Shown here piece by piece: positions 25,394-33,103 of a stretch of 33,638 bases of DNA. Position 1 is the first letter of the stretch. Each line of letters begins with the position of its first letter. The notes under the pieces were generated by a model that was not told the DNA's origin, ran no database searches, and saw only the letters and a list, made by a program, of their open reading frames with translations. Source of the stretch: an uncultured bacterium (GTDB lineage: Bacteria; Hydrogenedentota; Hydrogenedentia; Hydrogenedentales; GCA-2746185); assembly GCA_938082445.1 (NCBI GenBank), contig CALLLL010000324.1, positions 1 through 33,638 of the forward strand. The letters are read 5' to 3'. A program made the translations under genes and the position numbers.

Positions 25394-26017
25394 ATGAACA
25401 TGCTTGAATCCATGTTTCATGCTTCTGAGAGTCCGCAGGAGTACATCAAAATTTATTGCCAGCATGTCGCCTCTTTGGCATCCAGTTTGGATGCTGAAGC
25501 CATTGCGAAATTATATGCCTTGATTGAACAAGCAGGTGACAATGATAAGACTATTTTCCTCGTGGGCAATGGCGGGGGCGCCTCAGTCGCCATGCAATAC
25601 GTGCTGGATATTGGTTCCGATACTGTAGTCGAAGGTAAACCGGGACTGCGAGTGATGTCCTTGAGTGATAACGCCTCTTCGATTACCGCTCTGGGGAATG
25701 ATGTAGGTTTTGATGCCATTTTTGAGCGTCAACTCATGGCCAATATGCGTGAAGGCGATGTTGTTATATTGATGTCTGTGAGTGGTAATAGCCCAAATGT
25801 TGTACGTGCTGCAGAATTTGCCAATACGCATGGGGGAGTTACAGTAGGCCTCACTGGGATCGAGGGAGGTAAGTTGAAAGAAATGAGTCAGTTGTCCATT
25901 CACACGCCATCTACGCGTGACGAGTATGGTCCAATTGAGGATACATACAGCATTATGATGCACAGTATCGCAGGATATTTACGTATGAAACGTGGCCAGC
26001 AATTGGCACACTCTTAA
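25394..26017 (+). CDS. SIS-domain sugar-phosphate isomerase (GmhA-like)
   Basis: 207 residues from the ATG at 25394, with GGAG eight bases upstream; a TTG five codons earlier overlaps that site. The SIS domain shows LVGNGGGASVAMQYVLDIG (56-74) and LMSVSGNSPNVVRAA (126-140), the two sugar-phosphate loops of the phosphoheptose isomerase group. GmhA has GSAADAQH at the first loop; here GGASVAMQ replaces it, so the usual metal-binding His is absent and the reaction may differ (another ketose/aldose phosphate). Neighbours suggest work on a precursor of an activated surface sugar. Confidence 0.85.
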   Translation: MNMLESMFHASESPQEYIKIYCQHVASLASSLDAEAIAKLYALIEQAGDNDKTIFLVGNGGGASVAMQYVLDIGSDTVVEGKPGLRVMSLSDNASSITALGNDVGFDAIFERQLMANMREGDVVILMSVSGNSPNVVRAAEFANTHGGVTVGLTGIEGGKLKEMSQLSIHTPSTRDEYGPIEDTYSIMMHSIAGYLRMKRGQQLAHS

Positions 26018-26040
26018 ATTAACCCTATAGAAAGAATTTT

Positions 26041-26961
26041 ATGTCAATGCGTGTAGCCATAGGGCCGTCATCTTTTGCGGCCGAAGACAAAACACCCATT
26101 AAATTACTTGAGCAAGCGGGGTGTGAAATTGTACCGAATCCTTTTGGTCGTCGTTTGACTGAGGAAGAAATCATTGAGCACCTTAAAGAAATTGATGGGT
26201 TGATTGCCGGACTGGAGCCCTTGAACCGGAAGGTGATTGAATCGGCGCCACAGCTTAAAGCCATTGCTCGAGTAGGCATTGGGGTGACCAATGTCGATTT
26301 TGATGCGGCCAAAGAACATAATGTTATCGTGTCCAATACGCCCGACGGCCCAGTAAATGCGGTAGCGGAAATGACTTTGACCGCTTTGTTGGCACTTTGC
26401 CGCCAACTCATTCCCACTAATAATGCTTTGCATAATAAAGAATGGAAAAAGTCGATTGGTCGTGGGCTCTTGGGAGCGAAGGTTTTACTGGTTGGTTATG
26501 GGCGAATAGGCCGACGTGTCGGTGAATTATTGCAAGCATTCGGGGCAGAACTATTTATATTCGATCCCTTTGCCGATAGCGCATCCATTCCCAATGGCTT
26601 GATTCAGGTACATGACTTACACGAAGGCCTTGGGAAAGTAGATGTTATATCGTTGCATGCAAGTGGAACCGACACATTGTTGGGAATGGATGAATTTACA
26701 CATATTCAAGACGGCACAATTTTATTAAACTCCGCACGCGGAGAGTTGGTGGATGAAGCATTGCTTTGTGAAGCGCTTGATTCGGGGAAAATTTCCGGTG
26801 CGTGGATGGATGCATTTGTTGAAGAGCCCTATACAGGGCCTTTATGTGAATACGAACAAGTACTATTGAGCCCTCATGTGGGTACCTACACGAAACAGTG
26901 TCGATTGGGGATGGAATCATCCGCGGTCGAAAATATCTTGCGTGACTTGGGATTGTCTTAA
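26041..26961 (+). CDS. D-isomer-specific 2-hydroxyacid dehydrogenase (phosphoglycerate dehydrogenase-like)
   Basis: 306 residues. The NAD-binding turn is GYGRIG at 152-157, with an acidic residue after the second strand (IFDPF). The catalytic triad of the family is present: Arg233 in NSARGELV, Glu262 in VEEPY and His279 in LSPHVG. The length fits a stand-alone dehydrogenase without ACT domain. It starts 23 bp after the SIS gene, with AGAAAG upstream. Inside this locus it more likely oxidises or reduces a sugar-derived 2-hydroxy acid than feeds serine synthesis, but that is inference. Confidence 0.92.
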   Translation: MSMRVAIGPSSFAAEDKTPIKLLEQAGCEIVPNPFGRRLTEEEIIEHLKEIDGLIAGLEPLNRKVIESAPQLKAIARVGIGVTNVDFDAAKEHNVIVSNTPDGPVNAVAEMTLTALLALCRQLIPTNNALHNKEWKKSIGRGLLGAKVLLVGYGRIGRRVGELLQAFGAELFIFDPFADSASIPNGLIQVHDLHEGLGKVDVISLHASGTDTLLGMDEFTHIQDGTILLNSARGELVDEALLCEALDSGKISGAWMDAFVEEPYTGPLCEYEQVLLSPHVGTYTKQCRLGMESSAVENILRDLGLS

Positions 26962-27012
26962 TCGCTATGCTAGTCAATGGACTGAATCAAAGCAGATGGA
27001 GGCGCGAATAGT

Positions 27013-28029
27013 ATGAAGCGTGTAGTGGTAGAAAGCGGATTGCATGATTCGGCCATTCGCCCGCAAACCTTGCTGAGCGAATTTCGTCGTCTATCCATTG
27101 AAGATGCCAAATCATTTTTCAGTGATCCGAAGGAATTGGTGGAAGTCGCTTGCCCTGCGTGTGATTCCGACCAATGCCACGAAGCTTTTCAAAAAGAAGG
27201 GTTCCATTTTCAAGAATGTGAAGAGTGTAAGAGTGTGTATGTTTCGCCTCGTCCAAGTAAAGTGGCATTGGCTCACTATTACCAAGAATCGCATGCGACT
27301 CAGTATAGGGTAGAGCATTTTCAGCGGGAGACAGCAGAAGCCCGAAGGAAATACCTTTTGCGGGCTTTGTCCAATTGGCTTGGACGTATTGTAGATGAAA
27401 AAGGCAATGCCCAATCGCGTACCTTTGTTGATATGGGCAGTAATTCCTCCGTTTTGTTTGATGAGATTCAGCGGCTTGGATTATTCGATTCTAGTTATGC
27501 AGTGAATCCATTGCCCGGATTGGATGTTGAATTGGCCAAAATTGGAGTGACGATATCACAGGGCGGGGTGTCGGGCGCGGGAGCCATTAGCGCATTGCAT
27601 CAATTGGAAAATCAATTTTCACCATTTGATATGGTGAAAGCAGCGGGAGATATGCTTGCTATAAATGGTCTCTTCTTTTTCACCACCCGTACGATTAGTG
27701 GATTTGATTTACAAATGTTGTGGGATAAGGCACCGTATATATTTGTGCCTGAGCATTTGAATCTATTGTCGGTTGAAGGAATTGACCGCTTGGTCCATAG
27801 AGCGGGATTAAACATAATCGAGCTGAGTACTCCGGGGCAGTTGGATTTGGAATTAACGGCACAAGCGAGGAAGGCCGATCCTTCGATTGAATTGCCCCAT
27901 TTTATAGAGTACTTAATTGAGCAACGCGATGAATTGGCGCACAATGATTTTCAAGCTTATCTGCAAAAACATCGATTGAGTTCGCATGTGCGGGTTGCAG
28001 CATACCGCCCTGAAGGAATTGATGCGTGA
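27013..28029 (+). CDS. Methyltransferase-like protein with N-terminal zinc ribbon and eroded SAM motif
   Basis: 338 residues. A zinc-ribbon-like pattern Cys47-x2-Cys50 and Cys69-x2-Cys72 (ECEECKSVYVSPRP) opens it, as in many sugar-locus class I methyltransferases. The Rossmann part begins at VDMGSNSSVLF (139-149). The glycine-rich motif I (normally DxGxGxG) is reduced, and the later E-x-x-E-H type element reads LHQLEN. The C-terminal part is typical: NGLFFFTTRTISGFDLQMLW and VPEHLNLLSVEGIDRL. It may be a catalytically dead member or may use another cofactor. Its stop overlaps the GTG of the next gene by 4 bp. AGTATG context; ribosome site weak (GGAGGCG at about -14). Confidence 0.82.
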   Translation: MKRVVVESGLHDSAIRPQTLLSEFRRLSIEDAKSFFSDPKELVEVACPACDSDQCHEAFQKEGFHFQECEECKSVYVSPRPSKVALAHYYQESHATQYRVEHFQRETAEARRKYLLRALSNWLGRIVDEKGNAQSRTFVDMGSNSSVLFDEIQRLGLFDSSYAVNPLPGLDVELAKIGVTISQGGVSGAGAISALHQLENQFSPFDMVKAAGDMLAINGLFFFTTRTISGFDLQMLWDKAPYIFVPEHLNLLSVEGIDRLVHRAGLNIIELSTPGQLDLELTAQARKADPSIELPHFIEYLIEQRDELAHNDFQAYLQKHRLSSHVRVAAYRPEGIDA

Positions 28030-29030
28030 GTGAGCAATTGAACATTGGCATGATTGGCCTTGGTAAAATGGGGCTCATTCGTTATAAGGAATTGCTTAAG
28101 CATCCCCATACTTATGTGACCCATGGGGCCGATCCCAATGAGGCTCATTTTGCTGAATATCATGGTGTAGAGTGTTCTACTGATCCGGCGCATGTGTTGG
28201 AATCGGATGTGGATTGTATAATGATTGCCACGCCTAATCGGTATACACCGGGCATGGTCATTGCTGCCTTGGATGCAGGCAAACATGTATTTAGTGAAAA
28301 ACCCCCGGGATGTTCGGTGGACGATATCGAGCGGATTATCGAAGCAGAAAAACGCAATCCTGGTCTAAAACTCAAATTTGGGTTTAACCATCGCTATCAT
28401 GCAGGGATTCAAGAAGCTAAGCGCATAATTGATAGTGGTCGTTTAGGCCGTATTTTGTGGATGCGTGGAGTGTATGGTAAGGCGGGCGGGGAAGGGTTTG
28501 AAGATTCTTGGCGCTCGGATAAAGACATGAGCGGATCAGGGATTTTGCTTGATCAAGGTATTCATATGTTGGATCTCTTTCGCTATTTCTCAGGCGACTT
28601 CACTGAGGTGAAGAGCATGGTGTCAACGGCGTATTGGGATATCCCTATGGAAGATAACGCCTTTGCCCTTCTACGAGATGAACAAGGAACGGTAGCGATG
28701 CTACACAGTTCCAGTACCCAGTGGAACCATAAGTTCAGTCTTGAGATTTACTGCTCTGATGGTTTGTTGTCTGTTAACGGAATTTTATCGTCTACGCGGA
28801 GCTATGGCGATGAAACGATTTCGGTTGCACGGCGTCAATTTGATGAAGGCTTTGATTCAGGTAAGCCACAAATTGAAACGATTTATTTCGACACCGATCC
28901 TAGTTGGGAGTTGGAAGTTGAGAACTTTGTGGATTCAGTATTGCATGACAAGGCCATAGTTTCCGGCACGTCAGAAGATGCGCTGAAAGTAATGGAACTG
29001 GTTTTTAAAATATACAATGACGATCGATAA
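28026..29030 (+). CDS. Gfo/Idh/MocA family oxidoreductase, cytoplasmic
   Basis: 334 residues. The NAD(P) turn is GLGKMG at 11-16, with the EKP motif at 91-93 (FSEKPPG) that supplies the catalytic Lys. The C-terminal substrate domain contains GSGILLDQGIHMLDLFRYFSG, with the usual Asp and His. No signal, so cytoplasmic, unlike the Tat-borne paralogue at 1842. It starts at GTG overlapping the previous stop (GTGA), so it is coupled to the methyltransferase-like gene. Likely step: NAD(P)-dependent oxidation or reduction of a nucleotide-linked or phosphorylated sugar, inferred from context. Last gene of the + arm; six bases separate its stop from that of the convergent YhcH-family gene. Confidence 0.92.
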   Translation: MSEQLNIGMIGLGKMGLIRYKELLKHPHTYVTHGADPNEAHFAEYHGVECSTDPAHVLESDVDCIMIATPNRYTPGMVIAALDAGKHVFSEKPPGCSVDDIERIIEAEKRNPGLKLKFGFNHRYHAGIQEAKRIIDSGRLGRILWMRGVYGKAGGEGFEDSWRSDKDMSGSGILLDQGIHMLDLFRYFSGDFTEVKSMVSTAYWDIPMEDNAFALLRDEQGTVAMLHSSSTQWNHKFSLEIYCSDGLLSVNGILSSTRSYGDETISVARRQFDEGFDSGKPQIETIYFDTDPSWELEVENFVDSVLHDKAIVSGTSEDALKVMELVFKIYNDDR

Positions 29031-29036
29031 GACCGG

Positions 29037-29507
29037 TTAGTTTTCTAGCAAAGACCGGTGAACTTTTACGACCACTTTTTTGATATCTTCTGCATGGCCA
29101 TCCACCCATAGTTGTGGGCCATGTGCATCGTCAGGATAAAGCACGCAGAACACACCGGGTACATTATTCACTTGGGCTGGTGCAGGATCATACCGATGAT
29201 AAAATTCTACATCATTCTCGGCATTGTACTCCGTCTTGGTGTCGAGGCTGACTGTAGGGAACCAATCAATGCGCTCCGCACCATCCAAGGTCATTTGAAC
29301 ATCGATGTATTCGCGGTGCGATTCAACAACGCCTTCTTCAGGTGCGCGCGTAGGGTAGGACATGATGCGAGCAAAGAGTTTATCTCCGCGTAATTCTATT
29401 TCTTCATCTGTTGACTGGGCATCAAGTCCCATTAAGAAGCTGAATATTTCTTCCCAGATATCCCCTGATAGGTGGTCTTGCCAACAATTTATTTGTCCTA
29501 CGATCAT
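29037..29507 (-). CDS. YhcH/YjgK/YiaL-family (DUF386) cupin protein
   Basis: 156 residues, the full length of the family. The signature VESHREYIDVQMTLDGAE is at 61-78 (His64, Asp69), and CVLYPDDAHGPQLW at 121-134 carries His129. These His and acidic residues would bind a metal in a beta-sandwich. Family members are linked to sialic acid and other sugar catabolism, possibly as sugar anomerases. GGAG lies eight bases before the ATG. It lies between the two arms of the sugar locus but on its own transcript, divergent from the sigma gene. Confidence 0.9.
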   Translation of the reverse strand: MIVGQINCWQDHLSGDIWEEIFSFLMGLDAQSTDEEIELRGDKLFARIMSYPTRAPEEGVVESHREYIDVQMTLDGAERIDWFPTVSLDTKTEYNAENDVEFYHRYDPAPAQVNNVPGVFCVLYPDDAHGPQLWVDGHAEDIKKVVVKVHRSLLEN

Positions 29508-29581
29508 GAAAAGTTCTCCGGTTAACGATTAAGAATTGCATTGTAGCAAAGGCGTCTAAGTCAAACCAGACCATAGAGTTC

Positions 29582-29621
29582 CAAGGGTCCCCTTGCATTT
29601 GTGTGAAAATGCGTTTATTAT
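29582..29621 (+). promoter_or_regulatory. Promoter of the sigma factor gene with overlapping inverted repeat
   Basis: TTGCAT at 29593-29598 and TATTAT at 29616-29621 are 17 bases apart. An exact inverted repeat CAAGGG-TC-CCCTTG at 29582-29595 overlaps the -35 box and could be an operator. The leader is about 55 bases. Confidence 0.58.
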
Positions 29622-29682
29622 TAGTATGTGTAGTGCGCCTAACTAGTGGTAAATCAATACTTTATGGGAGTTGGATTACTCT

Positions 29683-30327
29683 ATGAGTGACCATCAATCA
29701 CAATCTGCATCAGAGGAACGCAAAGTCATTGGCTTTGTGGGGGGCTATGATGCCTTTCCAGATGAACGATTGGTAGATTTGGTCCGGTCAGGTGAGAAGC
29801 CGGCATTTGAGATATTGATGAAGCGTTATATGCCTGTTGTAATGGCCTTTCTTTGGGGGAAAATGTGGGAGCGCGATGAGATTGCCGACGTGGGGCAAGA
29901 AGTGTTCATACGCGCATATACTAAACTGGATCAATTGCGCGATGGTACGAAGTTTAATCAGTGGATCGTGAAAATTGCACGACACACTTGGGTAGATCAT
30001 TGCCGTAATCCTGAAACGCAAAAGCGCAAACAGCAATCTTCCCTGGAAGTGGTGGAGCGGGATAAGGGGCAGGAACCTGCGGGGCCTGGGGCGAACCCGG
30101 CTCAGACTGTGAGTGAGGGGGAATTGCAAGAGCTCGTAGCCAAAGCCATTGGAGAATTGAAAGAACGCTATCGCCTGATCATGTATTTGCGATTGATTGA
30201 TGAAAAATCCAATAGTGAAATTGCTGACTTGACAGGGCTCAAAGAAGATGCCGTGCGAACTCGATTTAGTCGAGGGCTAAAAGCACTCCGGAAATCTTTG
30301 ATTGCAAAAGGGATTGAGCCCTTTTAA
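29683..30327 (+). CDS. RNA polymerase sigma factor, ECF-like
   Basis: 214 residues from the ATG at 29683 (GGGAG at 29666-29670; a TTG at 29671 is too close to it). Region 2 spans about 45-110, with FEILMKRYMPVVMAFLWGK, EIADVGQEVFIRAYTKLDQL and FNQWIVKIARHTWVDHCRN, the core-binding and -10 recognition helices. A Pro/Gly-rich linker follows, then region 4 at about 145-205 (LKERYRLIMYLRLIDEKSNS, then ALRKSL) with its helix-turn-helix. No cognate anti-sigma gene adjoins it; its 3' neighbour is convergent, three bases away. What it controls is not shown; the position between sugar genes may or may not matter. Confidence 0.93.
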   Translation: MSDHQSQSASEERKVIGFVGGYDAFPDERLVDLVRSGEKPAFEILMKRYMPVVMAFLWGKMWERDEIADVGQEVFIRAYTKLDQLRDGTKFNQWIVKIARHTWVDHCRNPETQKRKQQSSLEVVERDKGQEPAGPGANPAQTVSEGELQELVAKAIGELKERYRLIMYLRLIDEKSNSEIADLTGLKEDAVRTRFSRGLKALRKSLIAKGIEPF

Positions 30328-30330
30328 TTG

Positions 30331-31110
30331 TTAACCACCTTGAGTCGTTCGGCCGTCAATGTACTTCCATGAACGCTGTTCATTCGACCGTCTTGCAACG
30401 AGATATTTTTCGATCACATCCAGCGTCGGCCAAGTATCAATATCCAACGCCTCACGTTCATCAATGGGGAATACGCCGCGTTTAGGCATGAACACTGGTC
30501 CATCTTCGTTAATATCGTCGCGCTCATATGAGGCAATGTAGGACTCGCGCTTCCAGCCTGCAATAGACCAGCATACGACCTGGATAGGCTCAATTTCGTT
30601 CGAAGGCCGTTTGAACTTGCACGAGTGTGTGACGGGCTTTTCCTCATAGAAACTTTCAGCGCGCACCTCTTCGGTTGCGAAGAAACAATCATACTCTCCA
30701 CTGACCATCGTATCGACAAAAGCTTGGATAGTTTCAGGTTTGAGTAGGGGGGAAGTCGCGTTCACCTGACACACATAATCGGCATCGGTACCTGTGGTCA
30801 TAAAATGGTATAGGTAATGCTCATTGGTTACGCAACGGTTTCCAGCACAGTCGCGTGACTTTGTTTTTTGTTGGCATTGGCGACCACCAAATTCAGGTCG
30901 TCTGCGGTGAAACTTTGCACCTTCCTGTTTTGCGATGTCTTCAAACACGCCATCTTCAGAGTTGAGATAGACTTCATTAAAAGCTTTAGACTCTTTGCAG
31001 GCTTCGATGCTATACGAACAGAGCACTCGGCCATCCACCAGTAAAATATTTTTATCCGGAACGCGGGTACTGCCGAGTAATACGGGAATCATTGCAGCCA
31101 CAGTGGCCAT
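30331..31110 (-). CDS. Acylneuraminate cytidylyltransferase-like (CMP-sugar synthetase family)
   Basis: 259 residues. The N-terminal nucleotide loop IPVLLGSTRVPDKNILLVDG (8-27) matches the family's P-loop-like RxGSxRxPxKN. Then come YVCQVNATSPLLKPETIQAF and the C-terminal IDEREALDIDTWPTLDVIEK, with the Asp-x-Asp expected for the metal site. It would join CTP to a keto-sugar acid or other sugar, giving a CMP-sugar. An 18-residue Arg/Gln/Cys-rich insertion (about 77-94, Cys79, Cys88, Cys93) sits between RPEFGG and TNEHYLYHF, where relatives have a short link. AAAGGAG precedes the ATG. Last gene of the - arm, 12 bp after the cyclase gene. Confidence 0.87.
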   Translation of the reverse strand: MATVAAMIPVLLGSTRVPDKNILLVDGRVLCSYSIEACKESKAFNEVYLNSEDGVFEDIAKQEGAKFHRRRPEFGGRQCQQKTKSRDCAGNRCVTNEHYLYHFMTTGTDADYVCQVNATSPLLKPETIQAFVDTMVSGEYDCFFATEEVRAESFYEEKPVTHSCKFKRPSNEIEPIQVVCWSIAGWKRESYIASYERDDINEDGPVFMPKRGVFPIDEREALDIDTWPTLDVIEKYLVARRSNEQRSWKYIDGRTTQGG

Positions 31111-31122
31111 AAGGGTGCTCCT

Positions 31123-32202
31123 TTATTTCATGGTGTCCAAAATGTCGCTAAGCCATTGGCGGGTATCATCAGTGACGTCAAGTGGTGACTTAAACATATC
31201 GCCCAAGCCACGAGTAAGAATGACGTTTATTTGATTGCCTACATTTTTCTTGTCTTTGCTAAGGGCTTCAAGCATGTTGTCGACGGTGACTTCATCGAGT
31301 CGTATGTCGCCCCAATTTTTTTCAAGAATAGGGCGTATGCGCAATCGTTCTTCTTCGGTGATGAGGCCAAGCTTTGCAGAAATGCCATTGGCAATATCCA
31401 TGCCAAATGAAACCGCGATGCCATGTGGGATGCGGTATTGAGTGATGGATTCTATTGCGTGTCCGAAAGAGTGTCCGTAATTAAATACGTTACGTGGGCC
31501 TTGGTCGAACTCGTCGCGTTCAGCAAACCCGCGCTTAAAGTCGAGGCTGTGGAAAACTAAACCGCGTAAAACATTTTTGTCTTTCATGGCGGCATCGTAT
31601 TCATTGCAGATGCGTTGAAAATCCTCTTCGCCGGATACTAAAAAATAATGCAGCATTTCCCCCATGCCGGATCGCAAATCTAAAGAGGAGAGCGTATCAA
31701 GAAATGAGAGGTCAATGATTATTTCACTGGGTGGGTAAAAGCCGCCGAGTTGATTTTTGTATACCCCAAAATTTATGGATGTTTTGCTACCGATACAACT
31801 GTCGCACTGAGCCAGAAGGGTGGTTGGATAAAATATCCAGTTCACTCCGCGGAACATGATTGACGCAGTAAACGCAACTATGTCTTGTGTAATTCCACCA
31901 CCGATGGCAAAAAGCCGATTGTTTTTTCGGAATCCTGTTTCCAATAAGTTTTCGATAAACGAAGTGATGGCTTGGTAACTTTTTTGATCTTCGGAAGGAT
32001 TTATAACGGTGTGTTGTACTGAGTCCAGAAGTGGTGCAATACGATCTTGGTACAGTTCAAGAATATTTGCGTCCACCACAATATGATCGCCCGGTTGAAT
32101 ATGTTCAGCAAGGGTTGTGGCGAAATCGTCTTTAAATTGAACTTGATAGGTGATTTTACTGGACTTAATTGAAAGGGTATCAGGCACTGGTAAATCCGCC
32201 AT
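31123..32202 (-). CDS. 3-dehydroquinate synthase-like sugar-phosphate cyclase
   Basis: 359 residues of the dehydroquinate synthase superfamily. The NAD site is GGGITQDIVAF (101-111) with YPTTLLAQCDSCIGSKTSIN and GGFYPP. The expected zinc ligands are Glu182, His244 (NYGHSFGHAIE) and His260 (PHGIAVSFGM). Dehydroquinate synthase has Glu-x-x-Lys at the first ligand (EVIK); here it is Glu-x-x-His (EMLH, His185), and VDSSVGGKT is CDSCIGSKT. It therefore probably cyclises or oxidises another sugar phosphate, and is not the shikimate enzyme. The ATG at 32202 overlaps the SDR gene by 23 bp and lacks a ribosome site; a GTG five codons later (GGCGGA upstream) is an alternative. Confidence 0.88.
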   Translation of the reverse strand: MADLPVPDTLSIKSSKITYQVQFKDDFATTLAEHIQPGDHIVVDANILELYQDRIAPLLDSVQHTVINPSEDQKSYQAITSFIENLLETGFRKNNRLFAIGGGITQDIVAFTASIMFRGVNWIFYPTTLLAQCDSCIGSKTSINFGVYKNQLGGFYPPSEIIIDLSFLDTLSSLDLRSGMGEMLHYFLVSGEEDFQRICNEYDAAMKDKNVLRGLVFHSLDFKRGFAERDEFDQGPRNVFNYGHSFGHAIESITQYRIPHGIAVSFGMDIANGISAKLGLITEEERLRIRPILEKNWGDIRLDEVTVDNMLEALSKDKKNVGNQINVILTRGLGDMFKSPLDVTDDTRQWLSDILDTMK

Positions 32203-32917
32203 CGGCTACAATGTTTTGGCCGGTTATGTATGAGTTGGCATCGCTGGATAGGAAGGCGACCGCTTGGGCAATTTCTTCGGGCTTAGCGATCCGTTTGAGT
32301 GGGACTTGCGCAGCTAAGGCATCTTGTTCTTCACTGGAGAGAGTGTTTGTAAGTAATTCTGTCATGGTGAAGCCGGGTGAGACTGCATTGACGAGTATCC
32401 CATCTTCAGCCAAGTCCAACGCCAATGTTTTTGTAATCCCTACAATCCCAAATTTACTCGCAGAATAGACCGAACGTCCGGGTTTGGATATGACGCCCCA
32501 GATGGAAGCGATGTTGACTATTCGGCCGGATTGGTGACGTTTCATGACCCGGCTAACACTTCGGCATATGATGAGTGGTGCACGTAAGTTAATGTCCAAT
32601 ATGGCATCAATATCTTCATTTTGAATGGCATCAATGGGGTTATTGCGGTTAGTTCCTGCGTTATTGATGCAAATATCGAGTTTTTCTAGCCCTTCGATGC
32701 GAGTGCAAAAAGCATCGAGGGATGCACGATCCTTGACATCCACACACCAATATTCCCGGTTGGCGGGTGCTGAGGCGTTCAGTTTGTCAATTTGGGCCTG
32801 TTGGGTGCCTGTTATTATCAATTGGGCACCATACGACTCTAGAATGGTGGCAATCGCTGCTCCAATGCCGCGGGTGCCTCCAGTGATTAAGGCAATTTTT
32901 CCAGTAAAATCCACCAT
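32180..32917 (-). CDS. Short-chain dehydrogenase/reductase (SDR)
   Basis: 245 residues from the ATG at 32917, with AAAGGA about ten bases upstream; a TTG sixteen codons earlier is rejected. Classical SDR: TGGTRGIG at 12-19, NNAG at 85-88, the catalytic triad Ser138, Tyr151 and Lys155, and a C-terminal PEEIAQAVAFLSSDANSYIT with GQNIVADGG. It resembles FabG-type and sugar-modifying SDRs; PtmA-like enzymes in CMP-sugar loci belong here. First gene of the - arm, ahead of the cyclase and the CMP-sugar synthetase homologue, so a ketone/alcohol step on the same intermediate is likely. Confidence 0.92.
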   Translation of the reverse strand: MVDFTGKIALITGGTRGIGAAIATILESYGAQLIITGTQQAQIDKLNASAPANREYWCVDVKDRASLDAFCTRIEGLEKLDICINNAGTNRNNPIDAIQNEDIDAILDINLRAPLIICRSVSRVMKRHQSGRIVNIASIWGVISKPGRSVYSASKFGIVGITKTLALDLAEDGILVNAVSPGFTMTELLTNTLSSEEQDALAAQVPLKRIAKPEEIAQAVAFLSSDANSYITGQNIVADGGFTSA

Positions 32918-32989
32918 TTGTCCTTTATTTGTCAATGTGTTGGGATATTTGACCAAGTATATCAAGCATTCACAAGGACTGCAAACAGA

Positions 32990-33019
32990 AATAAAGTTCT
33001 GTAAGGTGTTTCAAGTCAA
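32990..33019 (-). promoter_or_regulatory. Candidate promoter for the SDR-cyclase-cytidylyltransferase arm
   Basis: On the - strand TTGACT (33014-33019) and TTTATT (32990-32995) are 18 bases apart, about 73 bases before the SDR ATG. A TATACT box at 32956-32961 without a good -35 is an alternative. Confidence 0.38.
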
Positions 33020-33025
33020 TAACTT

Positions 33026-33052
33026 ACAGGATTTGTTGAGGTGTGCCGATAA
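33026..33052 (+). promoter_or_regulatory. Possible sigma-28 promoter for the right-edge membrane protein
   Basis: GCCGATAA at 33045-33052 is an exact sigma-28 -10 box. The -35 region is poor (ACAGGATT at 11-base spacing, 4 of 8 matches to TAAAGTTT). The start of transcription would be about 45 bases before the ATG at 33104. Confidence 0.35.
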
Positions 33053-33103
33053 TTAATAAAATTTTTTGTCACAAAATGATCATAAATCCCGTCTATTGTA
33101 AGT

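Noticed and set aside
29032-29059. Two ACCGGT copies at the convergent Gfo/Idh and YhcH gene ends as a terminator
   Set aside because: Six-bp self-complementary arms with a long loop and no T run on either strand; too weak to call.
30828-31034. 68-codon alternative frame inside the cytidylyltransferase-like gene
   Set aside because: A shadow frame; the family motifs on both sides of the insertion are in the main frame. Kept only as a possible sign of paired indels.
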